DNA from: Streptomyces collinus
GTDB taxonomy: Bacteria > Actinomycetota > Actinomycetes > Streptomycetales > Streptomycetaceae
NCBI RefSeq assembly: GCF_031348265.1
Contig: NZ_CP133771.1
Coordinates: 8,556,001 to 8,620,000, forward strand
DNA: 64,000 bases
Direction: 5' to 3'
A program made the translations under genes and the position numbers. Of this stretch, positions 59,829-64,000 are shown piece by piece. The first letter of the stretch is position 1. Each line of letters begins with the position of its first letter. Below the pieces are notes generated by a model that did not search any database, was not told where the DNA came from, and saw nothing but the letters and a program-made list of their open reading frames with translations.

Positions 59829-60359
59829 ATGCGCAGAGTCGTCACCGGCCATGACGGGAGCGGCAGGTCGATCGTCGTCAGCGACGGCCCTGTCCCGCGG
59901 AGCCGGGAGTTCGCCAGCCTGCCGGGCTGGGTGTCCCGGCTGCCGTGGGCCACCGAGCCGGGCGAAAAGGCCACCCGGGCAGGGGAGGACCCCACCCCGG
60001 ACATCACCAGTCTGCTGCCCGCGCCCGGCGGCACGCGGTTCATCGTCTTGACCTTCCCGCCGGAATCCGCGTTTGCCGACCCGGCGTTCGACCCCGCCGC
60101 CTTCGACCGGGAGCAGCGGGCCGACTCGCCCGGCATCGCCGAACTCATCGAACCCGACGGCATGCACGCCACCCCGACCGTGGACTACGGCATCGTGCTG
60201 CAGGGCGAGCTCGTCCTCGAACTCGACGACGGCCACTGCACATCGCTCTCGGCAGGCGACGTCGTGATCCAGAACGGCACCCGCCACGCTTGGCGCAACC
60301 GCAGTGACCGGCCCGCCACGATGGCGTTCGTCCTGATCGGCGCGGAACAAGGCGACTGA
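59829..60359 (+). CDS. Cupin-domain protein
   Basis: 176 residues with one cupin barrel near the C terminus: DYGIVLQGELVLELDDG and GDVVIQNGTRHAWRN, where the metal-binding His-rich motif 1 is reduced (YGIVL in place of HxH), so metal binding may be weak. The N-terminal 90 residues are less conserved (RRVVTGHDGSGRSIVVSDG). Such proteins bind small carboxylic acids or act as oxygenases/isomerases. ATG 59829 with GAGGAGAG upstream; last gene of the three-gene operon, 46 bases after the kinase gene. Confidence 0.85.
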   Translation: MRRVVTGHDGSGRSIVVSDGPVPRSREFASLPGWVSRLPWATEPGEKATRAGEDPTPDITSLLPAPGGTRFIVLTFPPESAFADPAFDPAAFDREQRADSPGIAELIEPDGMHATPTVDYGIVLQGELVLELDDGHCTSLSAGDVVIQNGTRHAWRNRSDRPATMAFVLIGAEQGD

Positions 60360-60469
60360 CCGCGCCGGGCCGGATTTCTGGAAGGGGGGCGAGCTCCGCC
60401 ACTGCTTCCGCCGGCCGATGGACCGACCGAGCAGCCGACGGGCGAGACGTGTTGGGGGGCTGGGGGCGG

Positions 60470-61687
60470 TCAGAACCAGTGCAGGCAGTGCGGGGAGCGC
60501 TCGGCGTGGAAGAGTGCGTCGGCGAGGGCGGCTGCGCCCGGGTGATGGACCCGGATGTGTCCGGCCCGGGCGAGCGTGCTCGGGGCGGTGCCGCCGAGGT
60601 AGATGGAGCCCAAGTCGCGGATGTCCGCAGACAGGTCCGGTTCCCGGTCCGTCGGGACGCAGTCGGCCTTGCCGTCCCGGACGGTCAGCAAGTAGCGGTG
60701 GTGTTCGCCGAGGAACGGGTCGTCGACGTCGAGGACCAGCTCGCCGTCCGCGAACCAGCCACGCGCGGTCAGCGCACGCGGGACGTCCAGGAGCCGCACC
60801 CAGAGCCAGTCCATGTCGCCGCTGACCTCGCCGGCCCGGAAGTCCGCCAACTGCCAGCGCAGCGGGTGACCGGACGGGACGTGCTTGAACACCACCTGAG
60901 ACACAAGGTCGTGTTCGAGTACGAACCGGGCCAGGGCCGTGAAGACGGCGTCCTCGGTGGCGATCGTCTCGTCGACCGTCAGGGTGCCGGACTCGATGGA
61001 GTAGCTGGCGTACCCGTCCGGGACGCCGTCGGTGTCCCGGTGGACGGCGACGTAGCGCTGTGCCGGTGATATCGGCGGCTGTCCCGCGCGCAAGGCCCAC
61101 CAGCGGTGCGGTCGGGACAGCGCCCCGGGCTGGGCGCGGCGGTAGCGGTCGTAGACCTCCTCCAGGATCTCGCCGCACCCGTCCCTGCGCAGTACCTCGA
61201 CCGAGCCGGTCGCTGCTCCTTCGGTCACTCCGCCCGCCCGGGGAGCCGCGAGGGCGGCCCTGTGGCGCGGTACCTTCAGCTGCGCCGTATAGGCCGCCGG
61301 CCCGTATCCGAACCTGCCGTAGATCAGGGCCTCGGAGGCCAGCAGCACGGAGAGCATCTCCCCGCGGTCCCGCAGCTCGGTGAGCTGGTGCCGCATCATC
61401 GCGCTGAGCACACCCTGACGCCGGTGCGAGGGCAGGACGCCGACGGCGGTCACCCCGGGGGCCGGGACGAGGGTCTCACCGGGCAGGGTGAGTTCGAAGG
61501 AATGCGTGGCGGCGGTCCCGACGGGCCGCCCGTCCGCCGCGACGGCGAGGAGGCAGCGGTCCATTTCGAGCGCCGACCACCAGAGCCCGCCGCCCTCGAC
61601 CGGGGTCTCCGGGAAGAGCCCGAACGCGGCATGGAGTGTGTCGACGAAGACGTCGAGATCCTCGTCGGTCGTGGGACGGATTTCCAT
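60470..61687 (-). CDS. Eis-like GNAT N-acetyltransferase
   Basis: 405 residues, the double-GNAT plus sterol-carrier-like layout of Eis proteins. The acetyl-CoA loop is VGVLPSHRRQGVLSAMM; Tyr in YGRFGYGPA is conserved; the chain ends HCLHWF, the C-terminal carboxylate used as catalytic base in Eis. Family members acetylate aminoglycosides, peptides and small amines. ATG 61687 (GGGAGG 11 bases upstream). Its upstream region carries a 61-bp tandem duplication. Confidence 0.88.
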   Translation of the reverse strand: MEIRPTTDEDLDVFVDTLHAAFGLFPETPVEGGGLWWSALEMDRCLLAVAADGRPVGTAATHSFELTLPGETLVPAPGVTAVGVLPSHRRQGVLSAMMRHQLTELRDRGEMLSVLLASEALIYGRFGYGPAAYTAQLKVPRHRAALAAPRAGGVTEGAATGSVEVLRRDGCGEILEEVYDRYRRAQPGALSRPHRWWALRAGQPPISPAQRYVAVHRDTDGVPDGYASYSIESGTLTVDETIATEDAVFTALARFVLEHDLVSQVVFKHVPSGHPLRWQLADFRAGEVSGDMDWLWVRLLDVPRALTARGWFADGELVLDVDDPFLGEHHRYLLTVRDGKADCVPTDREPDLSADIRDLGSIYLGGTAPSTLARAGHIRVHHPGAAALADALFHAERSPHCLHWF

Positions 61688-61728
61688 CGCTGCCGCTGCC
61701 TCCCCGGGATACCGGCACCACGGCTTGT

Positions 61729-61850
61729 GGTGTCTGGCCACAGTGCAACGTCAACTCGCGACCAGGGCAAGTGGATTACGGCCGGGCCGGGTGTCTGGCC
61801 ACAGTGCAACGCCAACTCGCGACCAGGGCAAGTGGATTACGGCCGGGCCG
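61729..61850. repeat. 61-bp tandem duplication upstream of the Eis-like gene
   Basis: Two directly adjacent copies, 61729-61789 and 61790-61850, nearly identical (TCAACT in the first, CCAACT in the second). Each contains GGTGTCTGGCCACAGTGCAA and GACCAGGGCAAGTGGATTAC. They occupy the space before the Eis-like start on the minus strand, so promoter or operator elements may be doubled. Confidence 0.85.
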
Positions 61851-61898
61851 AGGGAGCGCCGGAAGCCGCGGTCCTGTGTGTCTCCGGGCTCTTCGCAC

Positions 61899-62873
61899 TC
61901 AGCCCAGCGTCTCCAGCAGGGCGGTGACGTAGGCATCCAGCCGTTCCTCCACGGCTCGCGTCGTCAGTTCCACCCTTCCTGCCTCCCGCCACGGCTGTGC
62001 CACCGACCGCACTTCTTCCGAGCACGCCAGCGCGTCCCGGACCTGCCAGTACAGCCGCTCGCTCGCGGCCTCTGCCAGCAACCCGCCGGCCTCCTCGTAC
62101 GCCTCGGCGAATCGCAGGCCCCACGCGGGACCGTGCAGCAGCGCGAGATTGGTCGCGCAGTGCGCCACATCGAGATCCGCCGGACCCCAGGAGGCCGCCG
62201 CCCAGTCGACGACACCGACGATCCGGGCCTCTTTCGACCCTGAGGGCGGCACGTCGAACAGCACGTTGCCGGGGTGGAAGTCCCGGTGCAGGAATCGCCC
62301 ACGACGGGGCGGCGCGGGCCTACGGATCACGTCGATCGCCGCGGCCCATACCGCCGCGTCGGCTCCCCTGGGAACCACGACGGTCTCGGCGGTCGTCAAC
62401 GCCACGTACCCCCGGGGCTGTTCGGCGGGCCGTACCGCGTGGATCGCCACGAGCTGACGGGCCAGCAGAGGGATTCGTGTCTCCAGCCCCTCAGCGTCGA
62501 GGACCACCCGGCCCGCCAGATGGGTCATGAGGAGCGATGGGTACTCGCCATGCGCGCCGGTCGGATCAACCGCGACCAGGCCGGGGGCCGGCACCCCGGT
62601 CCCCGACAGCAGGCCCAGGGCACCGGCCTCCCGCTCCAGCCAGTCCTCGGCCTGCACCTCGCAGAACCGGTCGGTGAAGCTCCGCAGCACCAGGTCACGG
62701 GTGACGCCGTCCGCCGTGCCGGCGGTCAGCTTCAGCACTTCGGCGGTGATGCCTCCGTGCAGCACCTCCGCCCCGACGACCCTCTCGCCGGCGGCCAGGT
62801 TCCGGTTCACCCATGCCAGTGTCAACGGCCGGACGACCGCCGCCTCATGACGGCCGGTAGGGAATGCGGTCAC
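61899..62873 (-). CDS. APH-fold phosphotransferase family protein
   Basis: 324 residues. Catalytic loop FLHRDFHPGNVLF (HxDxxxxN) and VGVVDWAAASWGPADLD (metal Asp) with LVLRSFTDRF as the Lys/Arg region of the N lobe and LLMTHLAG hinge. Relatives include macrolide and aminoglycoside phosphotransferases and metabolic kinases; substrate unknown. Start GTG 62873 overlaps the upstream stop as GTGA, so it is coupled to the NmrA-type gene; an ATG at 62894 is also in frame. Confidence 0.84.
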   Translation of the reverse strand: MTAFPTGRHEAAVVRPLTLAWVNRNLAAGERVVGAEVLHGGITAEVLKLTAGTADGVTRDLVLRSFTDRFCEVQAEDWLEREAGALGLLSGTGVPAPGLVAVDPTGAHGEYPSLLMTHLAGRVVLDAEGLETRIPLLARQLVAIHAVRPAEQPRGYVALTTAETVVVPRGADAAVWAAAIDVIRRPAPPRRGRFLHRDFHPGNVLFDVPPSGSKEARIVGVVDWAAASWGPADLDVAHCATNLALLHGPAWGLRFAEAYEEAGGLLAEAASERLYWQVRDALACSEEVRSVAQPWREAGRVELTTRAVEERLDAYVTALLETLG

Positions 62874-63715
62874 AGGCCCATGTCGGTCAGCCACTGTCCG
62901 GTCGTCCGGGGGGTGATGCCGAGCAGCTTCTGGGCGGAGTTCTCGGGCGTGATCGAGCGGTCCGGAAGCGCGCTCATGGCGGCGTAGGCTCCGGCCACGT
63001 CCGCAGCCGGGCCCTCGCCGATCAGGGGTGCGACGGAGCTGCGGAACTGCTCGGGGGTGATCTGCTCGAAGACCACGTCCTTGCCGAAGTGGGCGCCGAA
63101 CGCCTCGGCCAGGTCCGGGCCGGTGATCGCCGGGTACTGGCCGACGGAGACCACGCCGGTGATGTCCGGGCGGTCGAACAGAGCGACGACGGCATCGGCG
63201 ATGTCCAGGTGCGACGCCCAGGAGACCGGGAAGCCGGCACGGATCGGGTAGGGCAGCGCGCCTCGCTCGCGGACCGTGTCGAGAACGTAGGGCATGAGCA
63301 GGTTCTCCAGGAAGAGCGTGGGAGTGATCACCGCATGGGGCACTCCGGTCTCCGCCAGGCCGCCGGCCAGGGCTGCGGCCGCGCCGCCGGTTTCGGGGTC
63401 GATCGGGGCGCCGCCGGCGGAGAACACCACTCGGGCCGGGCGGGCCGCGCGGACGGCGGCGACGATGTTGCGCGCGTAGTCCCGGCGGTCCTCTTCGGAG
63501 ACCACCGGCAGGTGCACGAACACCCCGTCAGCGCCGCGGTACGCCTCGGTCAGTTCCGCGGTGGAGCCGTAGTCGGCGGCTACGACGCGCTGCGCGCCGG
63601 CCACGACGACGTCGGCGTTCCGGGTCAGAGCGGTCACGGACTGGCCCGCGGCGGCGAGAGCGGCGACGACGGGGGCACCCTGGGCGCCGGTGGCGCCGTG
63701 AATCACGTAAGTCAT
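62870..63715 (-). CDS. NmrA/QOR2-type NAD(P)-binding oxidoreductase
   Basis: 281 residues of an atypical SDR. NAD(P) motif VIHGATGAQGAPVVAAL, VTALTRN, GVFVHLPVVSEEDRRDYARN, VVFSAGGAPID and WASHLDIADAVVALF. The usual YxxxK is absent, as in NmrA and QOR2 quinone reductases or redox sensors. Divergent from an HxlR regulator, a frequent partner of such genes in response to quinones or aldehydes. Confidence 0.88.
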   Translation of the reverse strand: MTYVIHGATGAQGAPVVAALAAAGQSVTALTRNADVVVAGAQRVVAADYGSTAELTEAYRGADGVFVHLPVVSEEDRRDYARNIVAAVRAARPARVVFSAGGAPIDPETGGAAAALAGGLAETGVPHAVITPTLFLENLLMPYVLDTVRERGALPYPIRAGFPVSWASHLDIADAVVALFDRPDITGVVSVGQYPAITGPDLAEAFGAHFGKDVVFEQITPEQFRSSVAPLIGEGPAADVAGAYAAMSALPDRSITPENSAQKLLGITPRTTGQWLTDMGL

Positions 63716-63720
63716 GACGC

Positions 63721-63763
63721 CATTAGTGCATGCGATGCACCGGTTACATCAACTGCACTAATG
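63721..63763. promoter_or_regulatory. Inverted-repeat operator between the NmrA-type and HxlR genes
   Basis: Perfect 10-base arms CATTAGTGCA (63721-63730) and TGCACTAATG (63754-63763), with a second palindrome GTGCATGCGATGCAC inside (63726-63740). The position in a 65-base divergent gap fits an HxlR dimer site controlling both genes. Confidence 0.75.
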
Positions 63764-63780
63764 GACTACGGTCAAAAATT

Positions 63781-64000
63781 GTGACTGCTCCCTGTCTCCC
63801 CGAATGCGGCGTCGCCCGGTTCCTCACGCTGCTCAACGGCCCGTGGGCCACCCTGATCGTGCGCGAACTGCTGCACGGGCCTCACCGCTTCAATCAGCTG
63901 CGTGAGGCCCTGCCCGGCATCAGCCCGCACACCCTGACCAGCCGGCTGCGCCAGTTCGAGCGGCACGGCATCGTCACCCGCACGACGTATGCGGAGGTCC
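63781..64000 (+). CDS. HxlR-family transcriptional regulator (3' end outside window)
   Basis: GTG at 63781 and an open frame to the window end (73 codons). The winged helix-turn-helix is evident: CGVARFLTLLNGPWATLIVR, ELLHGPHRFNQLREALPGIS, PHTLTSRLRQFERHGIVTR. The N-terminal Cys residues (PCLPEC) could sense oxidants or quinones as in HypR/QorR-type HxlR members. Divergent from the NmrA-type oxidoreductase. Confidence 0.85.
   Translation, partial: MTAPCLPECGVARFLTLLNGPWATLIVRELLHGPHRFNQLREALPGISPHTLTSRLRQFERHGIVTRTTYAEV

Noticed and set aside
1..64000. CRISPR arrays, tRNA or rRNA genes
   Set aside because: No regularly spaced repeats and no cloverleaf or rRNA segments were recognised on either strand.

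Overview
The window is high-GC chromosomal DNA from an actinomycete, almost certainly a Streptomyces. Third codon positions are strongly G/C, there are frequent GTG starts, GTGA/ATGA stop-start overlaps and GGAGG-type ribosome sites, and typical Streptomyces families occur throughout (GlsB, an STAS/ATPase pair, Rph, paired ABC-F proteins, many LacI/AraC/LysR/TetR/HxlR regulators). I saw no rRNA, tRNA, CRISPR array or intact insertion sequence. The mix of accessory catabolism, drug inactivation and gene remnants suggests a chromosome arm.

Layout. 1-2.05 kb: tail of an unidentified protein, a sirtuin and GlsB. 2.06-11.4 kb: a compact minus-strand operon of eight genes for a secreted amino-sugar polymer: CE18/Agd3-like deacetylase, PelF-type glycosyltransferase, polytopic membrane protein, LegB-like sugar dehydratase, nucleotidyltransferase, NAD-epimerase, GH135 and GH114 hydrolases. 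The set matches the fungal galactosaminogalactan cluster and bacterial Pel. 11.8-16.4 kb: secreted protein, TetR, MsrA, aldehyde dehydrogenase, a 63-residue peptide gene and a broken GNAT gene. 16.5-22.8 kb: two ABC-F genes divergent from a rifampin phosphotransferase carrying a RAE-like element. 22.9-26.2 kb: STAS and ATPase regulators, an ADP-ribosylglycohydrolase, a hypothetical gene and two gene remnants.

26.4-36.8 kb: a glycan-use locus with a 1,217-residue secreted glycosidase, LacI regulator, sugar ABC importer and intracellular glycosidase. Four copies of a 14-bp palindrome lie in the divergent promoter region. 37-45.7 kb: acyl-CoA catabolism (class III CoA transferase, glutaryl-CoA dehydrogenase-like enzyme, both ETF subunits, 3-hydroxyacyl-CoA dehydrogenase), a two-component flavin monooxygenase and an AraC regulator.

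45.9-60.4 kb: a dispersed catabolic regulon. It contains a LysR regulator, a zinc-type dehydrogenase, a CMD-family protein, an HpaD-like extradiol dioxygenase, a divergent enolase, an FMN reductase, a LacI regulator, a FAH-family hydrolase, an MFS carrier, a 2-hydroxyacid dehydrogenase, an APH-fold kinase and a cupin. Five copies of a second palindrome (consensus TGCTAWCGWTAGCA) lie at its promoters and probably bind the LacI protein encoded at 53.6-54.6 kb. 60.5-64 kb: Eis-like acetyltransferase, an APH-fold phosphotransferase, an NmrA-type oxidoreductase and the start of a divergent HxlR regulator.
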